From the NCBI RefSeq assembly GCF_032380675.1, contig NZ_JAWDIX010000006.1, forward strand, positions 89,469 to 153,468: a stretch of DNA of 64,000 bases, read 5' to 3'. Below, piece after piece: positions 1 to 7,688 of the stretch. This DNA comes from Anaerolentibacter hominis. GTDB taxonomy: Bacteria > Bacillota > Clostridia > Lachnospirales > Lachnospiraceae. How positions within the stretch are numbered: position 1 is the stretch's first letter; every line of letters begins with the position of its first letter. The translations under genes and the position numbers were made by a program. Below the pieces are notes generated by a model that was not told where the DNA came from, did not search any database, and was given only the letters and a program-made list of their open reading frames with translations.

Positions 1-1
1 A

Positions 2-481
2 CTGAACTTAAACGAATTGATGGACCAGTACTATCTTGCGGCCGCCGAAAAGGAAGCAGTAGAAATACAAATAGAAAAGGTAGAGCAGCAATATCGTATG
101 GGGAAACTTTCTCAGGAAGAATTTAATGAACGATACCAGGAACTTGAGATCCGGTATCAGGAATTGGACCAGAGTAAGAAGGATTTAAAAGGAAAGATCA
201 AAGAGCTGGGCTGGGACCATGAAATACCGTTGGAAGCAAAGGACTTACCGGCTCTGCCGGAGTCAAAATCCCAGTTAATACGGCTGATGGAGGAATATGA
301 CCGGCAGGAGGATGAACTGGAAGAGGAAATTGACCGTCTGGAAAATGCTTATTATAACGGGGATATAGAGCTGGAAGACTTTAAAGAACAGACCGCAGAA
401 CTGGAAAAGCAGGCAGATCTTGCGGATTATTGTAAGGACGAAATCGAAGACAAGCTGGAAGCCCTGGGCTGGGATGATTGA
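2..481 (+). CDS. Acidic coiled-coil protein, 5'-truncated at window edge
   Basis: The reading frame is open from the first full codon at position 2. No ribosome binding site precedes the TTG/ATG at 17-22, so the true start most likely lies before the window. The visible ~159 residues are almost entirely charged helix. The chain holds two related halves, each with the pattern Y-x-x-G-(K/D)-(L/I)-x-x-E-(E/D)-F followed by a long E/K-rich helix and ending in LGWD: roughly residues 28-72 and 112-159 of the visible part. I do not recognise a family. The YxxG...EEF pattern is loosely reminiscent of SHOCT-like helical motifs, but that is only a resemblance. A long hairpin follows the stop codon. Confidence 0.7.
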   Translation: MNLNELMDQYYLAAAEKEAVEIQIEKVEQQYRMGKLSQEEFNERYQELEIRYQELDQSKKDLKGKIKELGWDHEIPLEAKDLPALPESKSQLIRLMEEYDRQEDELEEEIDRLENAYYNGDIELEDFKEQTAELEKQADLADYCKDEIEDKLEALGWDD

Positions 482-509
482 AATACGCAAGTGTAACAAA
501 ATGTATGAA

Positions 510-550
510 AAGAGGCCGGCGCAAATTATGATAATTTGCGCCGGCCTCTT
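510..550 (+). terminator. Perfect 20-bp inverted repeat after the first gene
   Basis: Arms 510-529 and 531-550 are exact reverse complements, GC-rich in the middle, with a one-base centre. The downstream side ends in CTCTT and then mixed sequence, so the T-run is poor. It is probably the terminator of the upstream gene, or a processing hairpin. Confidence 0.6.
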
Positions 551-715
551 GCTATGCAGAGAGATTTAAGGCTGTAACCCCGTGGGAATAAATAATTTAA
601 AAATAATTTTATAATTTGTGAGCCGTTTTGAAAAGTCCTCCCCTCTTTATTAGTATAAGAGGATAAAAAGGGATAACAAATCCCTGTTGATGGATAAGTA
701 GAGGAGACGGTGAAG

Positions 716-3190
716 ATGAAACAGTTTAAGAAGAAAATTAGTGTTGCGCTTGCTTTCCTGTTAGTTATTGCGATGGTACTTGGTAATACCGCACCGGCAT
801 TTGCGTCGGAGGGGGCTGAAAGTACGGAAGGCGGTCAGCTCGGTGATGCTGAGAACAACACGATAACGGGCGATGACGAAAATAAAAATGAAACCGGCAA
901 TGACGAAAACAAAGACGAAACCGGCGATGAAGAAAATAAGAACGAAACCGGCGATGAAGAAAATATGAACGAAACCGGTGGTGATGAAAATAAGAACGAA
1001 ACCGGCGATGATGAAAATAAGAACGAAGCCGGTGATGATGAAAACAAAAATGAAACCGGTGATGATGAAAACAAAAATGAAACCGGTGATGATGAAAATA
1101 AGAACGAAGCCGACGATGATGAAAATAAAAATGAAACCGGTGATGATAAAAATAAGGATGAAACCGGCGATGATGAAAATAAGGATGAAGCCGACGATGA
1201 TAAAAAGAATGCGGAGAAAGAATCCCATACAGTAACATTCCGGTACCGCCGTCCGGACGGTCAGTTCGTAGAAACGACTCAGGAAGTAGTGGACGGGGAA
1301 GCAGCAGTAGCACCGGACTTTGAAAAGCGAATTCCCGGATGGGTTTTTCAGAAATGGAACATTAAATTCAACAACATAACAGAAGACATAACGGTAAAAG
1401 CCAAATACAAACAAAAAGAAAATGTTTATGTAGTTAATTACTATCTGAGTCAAGAATTGCTTGATGCAGGATATTCCTTCACGGGGCATTATCAATTTGA
1501 TGATGATTCCGGTCCTAATGCTATTAAGTGGCTGGCTATGGGTGACTATATTTCGAGAGAGGTTAAAACCAGTAATAAAGACGTCAGATATGAAATGCAT
1601 CCAAAGATGCTTTTAGACGGTCATAGAGATGACTGGTTATGCGCTCCTTATTTATATGATGTTACAAACGGAGTCTTTGAAGGCCAGACAGTAGGAACCT
1701 ATTCACAGGACCCTACACCGGGCAGATATAGCATTAACTTTGATCCGGCATTTAAGAATTATGATTTTAAAGCAGGGGCAGTTATTAATATAGAGGTATC
1801 TTTCGGTGTATCTCCCACTGTAACATTTTTAAATGCGGATGATACTGTTCTTTCAGAGCAGCAGGTTATATGGGGGGCTTCCGCACAGATGCCGGCAGAT
1901 CCGGCAGATAACGGCCCTTGGGTATTTGATCACTGGGAATTGGTTTCTGATTATAAAGAGCTTGCAGACATAAATTGTGTCCGTTTCGACATGACCTACA
2001 AGGCGGTATACCGCTTTGAGGGATACACCATTAACTATTACCTGGATGACGAACTGAAACAGGATTTTGTCCTGAAAAATAATGACAGCGATGTTTATTC
2101 AGTAGAGAAAAAGTTAACTGACAAGATTACCGCATTTGGCGTTTTTCTGAAAATACCAGGAACAAGACCGGCTCAGTATATGAAGGCAGTTTCCATGGAA
2201 CTGCTGAATGATGTAACAGGCACTTATAAAAATCAGCCGATTACCTTTAAGGCGGGAACCATTGTATCCGTATTTGACGGTACGGACGCCAAGGTAGACT
2301 ATGCGAGCGGATTTGGTCATACTATCTTTGATAAGGATACGGTAATCGACATTAAGGTGCACGCGGTTACCTATAAGGTTGAATTTGTAAATGAGGATGG
2401 TGCATCTTTAAAAACACAGCAGGTAATTCATGGATATGGGGCTGCTGCACCGGCTGACCCGGAGGTAAAGGGTAAGAAGTTTATCGGCTGGGATCAGGAC
2501 TTCTCTGTAATCACAGGAGATTTAAAGGTAACGGCTCAGTTTAAGAAAATAGACAATGGATCGACGACAGATCCAGTTGATCCGGATACGCCGGTAACCC
2601 CGGACACCCCGGTAACCCCAGATACGCCGGTAACTCCGGACACCCCGGTGACACCAGATACGCCGGTAACCCCGGATACCCCGGTGACACCAGACACCCC
2701 AGTGACACCAGATACGCCGGTAACCCCAGAGACTCCAGAGAATCCGACCACCCCTGAGGGTCCGGGAAATGAAAACGGACAGGATACGGCAATTGACGAT
2801 GCAGTAACTACAACCCCGGCTAATCCGGCAGCCCCTCAGGCTCCGGGAACCGGCAATATAGGTACTGCGGGAAATAATAGTGTGACGGTTTATAATAATC
2901 CGGGTCAGCCTGCGGGTCAGACAGTAGAGCTTCCGGATGAGCAGGTTCCGCTGGGTAATGGTTCACAGATCGATGGCTCCGAAGATAACGGCTATGACCT
3001 GACAACCATTCCGGATGAATCCGTACCTCTCGGCAGCGGCGAGATGGGCTCCGGTGAGAGCGGTCATGCATGCTGTATTCTTCACTTCCTGATTCTGCTT
3101 GTGGCTTTCGCAGTGGAAGCGGTATTTATCTGGAAGAGAAATCAGCATCAGAAACGTATGTACGAATTACAGGAAAAAGTAAACCAGTAA
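716..3190 (+). CDS. Large repeat-rich cell-surface protein with C-terminal membrane anchor
   Basis: An 824-residue exported protein. Start ATG 716 was chosen over GTG 710 because GAGGAG at 701-706 lies 9 nt from it. A signal peptide (basic MKQFKKK, hydrophobic stretch, AFA-S cleavage-like site near residue 30) is followed by about twelve acidic 9-residue repeats of type GDDENKNET (residues ~52-165). Then come three modules resembling InlB B-repeat/MucBP folds (VTF/VEFxN...G...P...W, near residues 175-235, 370-430 and 560-615). A TPVTPD proline repeat spacer, a GN/TP-rich region and a C-terminal transmembrane helix with a basic stop-transfer tail (WKRNQHQKR) complete it. No LPXTG motif was seen, so anchoring is probably by the helix. 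It is followed after 32 nt by a small membrane protein with a similar tail. Likely role: surface display or adhesion; ligand unknown. Confidence 0.85.
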   Translation: MKQFKKKISVALAFLLVIAMVLGNTAPAFASEGAESTEGGQLGDAENNTITGDDENKNETGNDENKDETGDEENKNETGDEENMNETGGDENKNETGDDENKNEAGDDENKNETGDDENKNETGDDENKNEADDDENKNETGDDKNKDETGDDENKDEADDDKKNAEKESHTVTFRYRRPDGQFVETTQEVVDGEAAVAPDFEKRIPGWVFQKWNIKFNNITEDITVKAKYKQKENVYVVNYYLSQELLDAGYSFTGHYQFDDDSGPNAIKWLAMGDYISREVKTSNKDVRYEMHPKMLLDGHRDDWLCAPYLYDVTNGVFEGQTVGTYSQDPTPGRYSINFDPAFKNYDFKAGAVINIEVSFGVSPTVTFLNADDTVLSEQQVIWGASAQMPADPADNGPWVFDHWELVSDYKELADINCVRFDMTYKAVYRFEGYTINYYLDDELKQDFVLKNNDSDVYSVEKKLTDKITAFGVFLKIPGTRPAQYMKAVSMELLNDVTGTYKNQPITFKAGTIVSVFDGTDAKVDYASGFGHTIFDKDTVIDIKVHAVTYKVEFVNEDGASLKTQQVIHGYGAAAPADPEVKGKKFIGWDQDFSVITGDLKVTAQFKKIDNGSTTDPVDPDTPVTPDTPVTPDTPVTPDTPVTPDTPVTPDTPVTPDTPVTPDTPVTPETPENPTTPEGPGNENGQDTAIDDAVTTTPANPAAPQAPGTGNIGTAGNNSVTVYNNPGQPAGQTVELPDEQVPLGNGSQIDGSEDNGYDLTTIPDESVPLGSGEMGSGESGHACCILHFLILLVAFAVEAVFIWKRNQHQKRMYELQEKVNQ
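869..1204 (+). repeat. 27-bp tandem repeats encoding acidic 9-mers
   Basis: About twelve near-identical 27-bp units inside the surface-protein gene encode GDDENKNET and variants. Such arrays expand and contract by slippage, so copy number is likely to vary between strains. The long antisense frames over this region are by-products of the repeat. Confidence 0.85.
2588..2737 (+). repeat. 18-bp tandem repeats encoding TPVTPD
   Basis: About eight 18-bp units encode a Thr/Pro wall-spanning spacer in the surface protein. Third positions vary between units (CCA/CCG/CCC), so the array is older or under codon drift. Confidence 0.8.
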
Positions 3191-3222
3191 ATATTGATAT
3201 AAAAAAGCGGAAGGAGATCGCT

Positions 3223-3390
3223 ATGTTAAATATAATGACAGGTGCATTTTGTAAATGGGATATTCCGGCACTGATTGTACTGCTTCTTATTGCGGCTGTG
3301 TTTATTGTACACATGGTACGGTATAAGAAGAGACAGAACAGTCTGGAACAGCAGCTTAATCAGCAATTGGAGGATAATTCCTCTAAATAA
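3223..3390 (+). CDS. Small single-pass membrane protein downstream of surface protein
   Basis: A 55-residue protein with a strong ribosome binding site (AAGGAG at 3211-3216) before ATG 3223. It has one hydrophobic segment (about residues 13-30), then KKR and a short Gln/Glu/Leu-rich amphipathic helix. That order (helix, basic cluster, short Q/E/L-rich tail) mirrors the last ~35 residues of the surface protein encoded 32 nt upstream, so the two may associate in the membrane. I do not recognise a named family. The pair ends at a strong terminator. Confidence 0.75.
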   Translation: MLNIMTGAFCKWDIPALIVLLLIAAVFIVHMVRYKKRQNSLEQQLNQQLEDNSSK

Positions 3391-3401
3391 ATCATACACC
3401 T

Positions 3402-3436
3402 AAAAGGACCCGCAGCTTCTGGCTGCGGGTCCTTTT
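3402..3436. terminator. Bidirectional terminator between convergent genes
   Basis: The 15-bp arms 3402-3416 and 3422-3436 begin with AAAA and end with TTTT, so the hairpin carries a T-run on both strands. It serves the surface-protein pair (+) and the RsgI-like gene (-). Confidence 0.9.
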
Positions 3437-3454
3437 ACCTTTTGGCGATGTCGG

Positions 3455-4459
3455 TTAATCCTCATCGTCCTCCTCCTCATCCTCGTCAAGATCATCCTCA
3501 TTATCGTCGTCATCATCCTCGTCCTGCCAATCTGCTTCGTCATCCTCGTCGTCTTTATCTTCCTGATGATTTCTATTGCCGGGCTGAACCGGTTTCTGTT
3601 TGCCGTGGTCTTCGTCATCTTCATCCTCGTCCTCAGGATCGAATTTGTTGTCATCGTCATCCAGGTCATCAAAGTCGTCATCGTCGTCCGGTTCATCCCT
3701 GTCGTCATCTATATCTCTGTCATCCGCCTCATCGTCATCCGGATCTTCCTTCTCCGGCCCGTCATCATCCAGATCCAGAATATCATCATCCACATCATGA
3801 ATTCCCTTTTGCTCCATTACATCGTCCAGGGCATCATGGTATTCATCAACCAGCTCATTCAAATCCACATTTTTCTGGGAGGCAAACGCAATCAGATCTT
3901 TCAGGCTTGTTCCGGCCAGATCTGCCGCGGTCAATGTCTTATCCTCCTGTAAAATGCGTTCCACAATCGTATATTTTCCGGCGGACATCTGATTGTTGTG
4001 AGCGTCTGCTAAAAGCTGTTCGGATACGTCGATGGATTGTTTTAAAATCGTTGCGTTCAGCTTTCTGACATTCAGGTAATTGGAGACACTGGTATTTACC
4101 TTCTCCAGCAATGCGGGGGAGGTGGTCTTTTCATCCGCGGTGATCAGTATCTTATTATCACTGTTATCTGTAAGATAACCTGCCAGGTACAGGCGGTCCA
4201 CAATATCTTCCACCACATCGTCCAGTTCATTGCTGTCCATAGCATAGCCGGTGAGCAGTTCCCTTGCATCCTGATTGGCAGGATGAATGGCAACAACTCT
4301 GTTGTTCCGGTCTGTCTCCAATTCAATACTGGGATTGACGTCAATAGCGATATAACCATGCGGGACAGCAGAAAGTTTAAGTATCAGTACGAACAACAAA
4401 CAAACAACGGCTGCTGCGCCGCCTAAAACCCAGAGTAAATTTTTCTTCATCTTTAACAT
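3455..4459 (-). CDS. RsgI-like membrane protein with Asp/Glu-rich tail, lacking an anti-sigma domain
   Basis: A 334-residue protein. Only about six residues precede a transmembrane helix (residues ~6-30). The exported part begins with a YIAIDVNPSIELE motif, characteristic of the RsgI-type middle domain found in clostridial anti-sigma factors, followed by a helical region to about residue 225. The last ~110 residues are almost pure Asp/Glu with scattered Lys/Arg, which could bind cations or basic wall polymers (inference). Unlike its relative encoded at 7689-8861, it has no cytoplasmic N-terminal domain, so it cannot itself hold a sigma factor by the usual route. AAAGGAGAGG precedes the ATG at 6 nt. 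The promoter region carries the same two boxes as the ECF sigma operon, suggesting it belongs to that regulon. Confidence 0.85.
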   Translation of the reverse strand: MLKMKKNLLWVLGGAAAVVCLLFVLILKLSAVPHGYIAIDVNPSIELETDRNNRVVAIHPANQDARELLTGYAMDSNELDDVVEDIVDRLYLAGYLTDNSDNKILITADEKTTSPALLEKVNTSVSNYLNVRKLNATILKQSIDVSEQLLADAHNNQMSAGKYTIVERILQEDKTLTAADLAGTSLKDLIAFASQKNVDLNELVDEYHDALDDVMEQKGIHDVDDDILDLDDDGPEKEDPDDDEADDRDIDDDRDEPDDDDDFDDLDDDDNKFDPEDEDEDDEDHGKQKPVQPGNRNHQEDKDDEDDEADWQDEDDDDDNEDDLDEDEEEDDED

Positions 4460-4533
4460 AGTAATCCTCTCCTTTAAACATTTATTTTCAGTGATAACAG
4501 ATTTACCGGCCGGTATTTCGTTCTCTCATGAAG

Positions 4534-4563
4534 ATAACGCGGAGGATTACAGTTTTATCGCAT
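4534..4563 (-). promoter_or_regulatory. Putative ECF-sigma promoter of the RsgI-like gene
   Basis: On the minus strand it reads ATGCGATAAAA, 13 nt, CGTTAT, ending 75 nt before the start codon. The same 11-mer, spacing and second box precede the ECF sigma gene (9515-9544). No other promoter-like match was found nearby. Confidence 0.65.
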
Positions 4564-4568
4564 CATAA

Positions 4569-4597
4569 TTAAACTTTTTTATTCTTCGTGTTATAAT
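4569..4597 (+). promoter_or_regulatory. Possible promoter of the CPBP gene
   Basis: A perfect TATAAT at 4592-4597 lies 17 nt after a weak -35 (TTAAAC, 4569-4574), about 30 nt before the start codon. Confidence 0.45.
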
Positions 4598-4626
4598 ATT
4601 GAAAATAGAACTGGAGGACATAATAA

Positions 4627-5343
4627 ATGAGTACAAAGGGACTACTGGCAAGAGTTTTTATTCCGACGGCAATCTTTTCGCTTTTATATTTGCTGGCCGG
4701 CTATATCTACCCCATACCACATTTACTGCTGTTCTTTATTCTGGCGGCTTTGGTACTCATGCCGATCGAGCTGGGAATTATTCTGAACGCCAGTAAAAAA
4801 GAGTATGGAACCTGGTCGTTGAGAAGTGCATTTAACGGGCAAAAGAAAATACCGGTTCTGCAAATACTGATTATCGCCTTTTGTTTCTTCGGCATTGCCG
4901 GTTTGCTGTCGGCCTTTGCAGCGCCGGTTGAAAATGGTATCGTTGCAGGCATGAGAGAAACAGTGTTAAGCTGGCTTCCGGCAGGCTTTGACTGGACTGA
5001 TTTCGAATATCTCAGATCGTTTTCCAGGCCCACCCTGGTCTTGACCAGCGTGGTCTATGTGGTCTTTAATGTATTTCTCTGTCCGATCACGGAAGAACTG
5101 TATTTCCGGGGCTATTTAACATCCCACTATCAGAAGCAGAACTGGTTTACGCCAATTCTGATAGCAATTCTGTTTTCGCTGTATCACTTCTGGCTGCCGT
5201 TTCATAATATATTCCGTATATTAGCCTTCGCTCCGGTTGCCTATGTGAGCTACAGGAAAAAGAATTTTGGTATCAGTATTGTTTTTCACTGTTTGTGCAA
5301 CCTGTTTTCGACTGTCAGTTTTATTGCGGCGGTGTTCGCGTAG
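4627..5343 (+). CDS. CPBP-family intramembrane metalloprotease
   Basis: A 238-residue polytopic membrane protein. The EELYFRGY motif (EExxxR) in the middle, a downstream histidine in LYHFWLP and a further histidine/asparagine pair in FHCLCN are the three metal/active-site motifs of the CPBP (Abi, CAAX-protease-like) family. These proteases act within the membrane; bacterial members serve in prenyl-protein-like processing, bacteriocin immunity or regulated proteolysis, and the substrate here cannot be told. ATG 4627 follows CTGGAGG at good spacing. It stands alone between the RsgI-like gene and a hairpin repeat. Proximity to the ECF/RsgI-like genes would fit a regulated-proteolysis role, but that is speculation. 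Confidence 0.85.
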   Translation: MSTKGLLARVFIPTAIFSLLYLLAGYIYPIPHLLLFFILAALVLMPIELGIILNASKKEYGTWSLRSAFNGQKKIPVLQILIIAFCFFGIAGLLSAFAAPVENGIVAGMRETVLSWLPAGFDWTDFEYLRSFSRPTLVLTSVVYVVFNVFLCPITEELYFRGYLTSHYQKQNWFTPILIAILFSLYHFWLPFHNIFRILAFAPVAYVSYRKKNFGISIVFHCLCNLFSTVSFIAAVFA

Positions 5344-5366
5344 ATGGACAAAGAATTGCAAAGGAT

Positions 5367-5509
5367 GGTATAATGTCATCAGACATTATACCAGTGCCGA
5401 AGCGCTTAAGGCCGCAGGCCTTTACCAATGCGCGAAGTGCACATCTCCCGGAGGGTATCATAACGTTTTGCAGTTGCAGTTATGATATAATGTCATCAGA
5501 CATTATACC
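5367..5509. repeat. REP-like hairpin element, copy 1
   Basis: A near-identical 24-nt palindrome (TATAATGTC-4-GACATTATA) occurs twice, at 5369-5392 and 5486-5509. Between them lie AAGGCC-gca-GGCCTT and an ATCATAAC/GTTATGAT hairpin. The inner part, beginning GTGCCGAAGCGC and ending GCGCGAAGTGCACAT, is clearly homologous to 41887-41936 upstream of cca. It fills the gap between the CPBP gene and the DUF2007-like gene. Confidence 0.75.
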
Positions 5510-5577
5510 GCTCTCTATAGAAGCGGCTGAAATGCAGTATGGCAGCAGACAGGATTCAGAAAGGACGGGTGATCGTG

Positions 5578-5829
5578 ATGAGTGATGAGAAGGTTGTAAA
5601 GATTTATACTGCAGAGGATAATCTGCAGGCAGACATGATCCTGGATACGTTAAAGAATAATGGCGTCCCTGCGTACAAGATTGATGAAGGAGCAGGCGGG
5701 TTCATGAATATGTATGCCGGAAGTTCTATGCTGGGTGAAGATATTTATGTGGCAGAAGAACAGGCAGAACTGGCTGCAGAAGTTATCGAAGGCATGGGGC
5801 TGGATATCAGCCAGGAAGAACAGGAATAG
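5578..5829 (+). CDS. DUF2007-like small signal-transduction-type protein
   Basis: An 83-residue acidic soluble protein. It follows the DUF2007 pattern: KVVKIYTAEDNLQADMI..L..NGVPAY at the start, a glycine-rich middle and an IYVAEEQAELAAEVIEGMG helix at the end, resembling the small ferredoxin-like domain sometimes labelled putative prokaryotic signal transducing protein. Function is unknown. The start is uncertain: GTG 5569, GTG 5575 and ATG 5578 are all in frame, with AAAGGA at 5560-5565; ATG 5578 fits the family N-terminus best. It is followed by a terminator. Confidence 0.75.
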   Translation: MSDEKVVKIYTAEDNLQADMILDTLKNNGVPAYKIDEGAGGFMNMYAGSSMLGEDIYVAEEQAELAAEVIEGMGLDISQEEQE

Positions 5830-5857
5830 CACTGGAAATGAATAAAAAGAAAAGACC

Positions 5858-5911
5858 CGGCCGGAAAGCGGAGCAGAGACTAGTTGTCTTACTTCCTTCC
5901 CGGCCGTTTTT
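5858..5911 (+). terminator. Terminator after the DUF2007-like gene
   Basis: CGGCCGG (5858-5864) pairs with CCGGCCG (5900-5906), which is followed directly by TTTTT. The loop is long. Confidence 0.6.
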
Positions 5912-5949
5912 GTCTGTTAGGCCTGTGATTAGAGAAAATGAAAATCAAA

Positions 5950-6016
5950 CAGGTACCTTACAAAAAGTGTTGACAAATTTATCAGGTACCTGTAGAATAA
6001 ATACAACAGGTACCTG
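5950..6016 (+). promoter_or_regulatory. MarR-CDF promoter with three palindromic operators
   Basis: The promoter is TTGACA (5970-5975), 17 nt, TAGAAT (5993-5998). Three copies of the palindrome CAGGTACCTG occur: 5950-5959 (last base T), 5983-5992 inside the spacer, and 6007-6016 just downstream of the -10. The inner two share a longer context (TTTATCAGGTACCTGT, in opposite orientation). Placement predicts repression by the MarR protein encoded next. Confidence 0.85.
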
Positions 6017-6043
6017 ATAAATAGAAAAAGTGAGGTAAAATGA

Positions 6044-6682
6044 ATGTCTGAATATATGAAAAATAAGGAACTAATAGAAAAAATGATGCATTTACAGTGG
6101 CTGATTCAGAGACAGCATGTGCAGATGCATGGAAGACGCGGCCCCTTTGCTGACCCCACAAGAGGACAGGGCCGTGTTCTGGCACTGCTGAAAATGCAGC
6201 CGGAGATCAGCACCAGGGATTTGTCTTATGTGCTTAATATACGGCAGCAGTCCTTAAGCGAATTGCTGGGCAAATTGGAGAAGGCCGGATATATTACCCG
6301 ATCCCAGATGGAAAGCGACAGGCGTGTGGTGATGGTAAAGCTTACGGAAAGCGGAAAGTCGGCAGAACAGGAATCTCCTGCTTTCCCTGACTTGTTCGGG
6401 TGTCTGAATGAAGATGAGCAGGCAGCTTTTGGAGATTATCTGGACCGGATCATCGCAAGAGCAGAAAAAGAACTGGGAGAAGATGGCCGGAGAGATATGG
6501 AACACTGGATGGCACAGGCCAGGGCCAGGATGGGAGACGATGCCTTTGAAGATCTTATGGCAATGCGCCGCAACGGATTTACAGCCTTTGGCAATGAGGA
6601 TCACCGCCGTTCCAGAGGAAGACGGGAGGAAAGAAGATACCGCGAGCACTGCCGCATGAGGGCAGGACAAGAGAGACAATAA
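6044..6682 (+). CDS. MarR-family transcriptional regulator
   Basis: A 212-residue winged-helix regulator. The core (residues ~35-110) carries RGQGRVLALLKMQPEISTRDL, the recognition helix NIRQQSLSELLGKLEKAGYI and the wing SDRRVVMVKLTESG, all typical of MarR. The protein is about 60 residues longer than usual, with an Arg-rich C-terminal tail of unknown function. GAGGT lies 7 nt before ATG 6044. It is the first gene of a two-gene operon with a cation diffusion facilitator, and its promoter is overlaid by three palindromes. It probably represses itself and the exporter, responding to a metal or small ligand; the inducer is not evident. Confidence 0.9.
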   Translation: MSEYMKNKELIEKMMHLQWLIQRQHVQMHGRRGPFADPTRGQGRVLALLKMQPEISTRDLSYVLNIRQQSLSELLGKLEKAGYITRSQMESDRRVVMVKLTESGKSAEQESPAFPDLFGCLNEDEQAAFGDYLDRIIARAEKELGEDGRRDMEHWMAQARARMGDDAFEDLMAMRRNGFTAFGNEDHRRSRGRREERRYREHCRMRAGQERQ

Positions 6683-6741
6683 TAGATCATCTGCAGAAGA
6701 TTGATTTAGATAGAAAGAAGGGAAATAAAACGATAGCTAAT

Positions 6742-7620
6742 ATGGATACGGAAGAACGCAGTATAGCAGGAAAGCGTTCCGGGTTAATAGGGCTGTTTGG
6801 GAATCTGATACTTGTTATTATTAAGACCGCTGTCGGTCTTATGAGCAACAGTGTGGCTATTACTGCCGATGCCATGAATAATCTGGCGGACTGTACTTCA
6901 TCACTTATCATGCTCTTGAGTTTTTCGCTTTCCAGAAGAGAAAAGGACAGGGTGCATCCGTACGGCCACGGGCGTATGGAGTATGTTTGTGGTTTTGTCA
7001 TAGCCCTTCTTATTTTATTTACAGGCGTCTCCGTCGGGGTTGATGGTTTCAAACGGCTGCTGACACCGCAGCCGATTATAATTACGGGACTGACGGTTGC
7101 TGTCCTGTGTATCAGTATAGCGGGAAAATTCGCTATGGCATGGTATATAAGCCGCTGCAATAAGAGCGTGGATTCTACTGTACTGAAAGCTGTATGGAGA
7201 GATAACCTATCCGATGCTCTTGTAACAGCAGCTGCGTTGGCTGGCCTGCTGGCTACTCCGCTTACGGCCATTCCTGTAGACGGAATACTGGGAATAGCTG
7301 TGGCTGCCGTAATCTTAAAGTCCGGTATCTGTTCATTCTGTGAAAACGTTGTACTGCTTTTAGGAGAAGGAATTGACCCTGATACGGAAGACAAAATCAG
7401 GAAGCTTGTGTCAGAATATATTCCGGCTAAATCCATAGAAGAGATTTCTCTTCATGATTACGGTCCACAAAACAGGCTGGTTTATATCAGAATAGGAGGA
7501 ATGCCGGCTGAGAGTTTGCATGATAACCCACAAATCTTATTCCGTATGAAGCAGAAAATGGAACAGGAAATGAAAATGAACGCCACTTTGTACTGGGATG
7601 TACCCCAAGCCCCTGATTGA
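6742..7620 (+). CDS. Cation diffusion facilitator (CDF) family metal transporter
   Basis: A 292-residue protein with about six membrane helices followed by a cytoplasmic ferredoxin-like domain. TADAMNNLAD in helix 2 supplies the first aspartates of the transport site, HPYGHGRMEY is the conserved loop after helix 2, and a second acidic motif (WRDNLSDALVT) lies in helix 5. CDF proteins exchange divalent metals (Zn, Fe, Mn, Co, Cd) for protons; the MNNLAD/NLSDA pair does not fix the metal. It follows marR by 59 nt in one transcript. Start ATG 6742 is rather far from the nearest purine-rich site (AAGAAGGGA), but no better start is in frame. Confidence 0.9.
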   Translation: MDTEERSIAGKRSGLIGLFGNLILVIIKTAVGLMSNSVAITADAMNNLADCTSSLIMLLSFSLSRREKDRVHPYGHGRMEYVCGFVIALLILFTGVSVGVDGFKRLLTPQPIIITGLTVAVLCISIAGKFAMAWYISRCNKSVDSTVLKAVWRDNLSDALVTAAALAGLLATPLTAIPVDGILGIAVAAVILKSGICSFCENVVLLLGEGIDPDTEDKIRKLVSEYIPAKSIEEISLHDYGPQNRLVYIRIGGMPAESLHDNPQILFRMKQKMEQEMKMNATLYWDVPQAPD

Positions 7621-7656
7621 AGAGCCGGCACTCACGGTGTTGTCTGCAGGGATAAC

Positions 7657-7686
7657 TCCGCCGGCTGTAATTTATCGGCCGGCGGA
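7657..7686. terminator. Inverted repeat between convergent genes
   Basis: TCCGCCGGC (7657-7665) pairs with GCCGGCGGA (7678-7686). It lies between the CDF gene (+) and the anti-sigma-like gene (-). No good T-run is present on either side, so it is a weak terminator call. Confidence 0.5.
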
Positions 7687-7688
7687 AT

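Noticed and set aside
761..1600. Long antisense frame of 279 codons over the surface-protein repeats
   Set aside because: It is produced by the 27-bp repeats, which keep all frames open; it has no ribosome binding site and a repetitive hydrophobic composition.
3442..4068. 208-codon plus-strand frame rich in His/Pro/Arg
   Set aside because: It mirrors the GAT/GAA-rich acidic tail of the RsgI-like gene on the other strand; no start signals.
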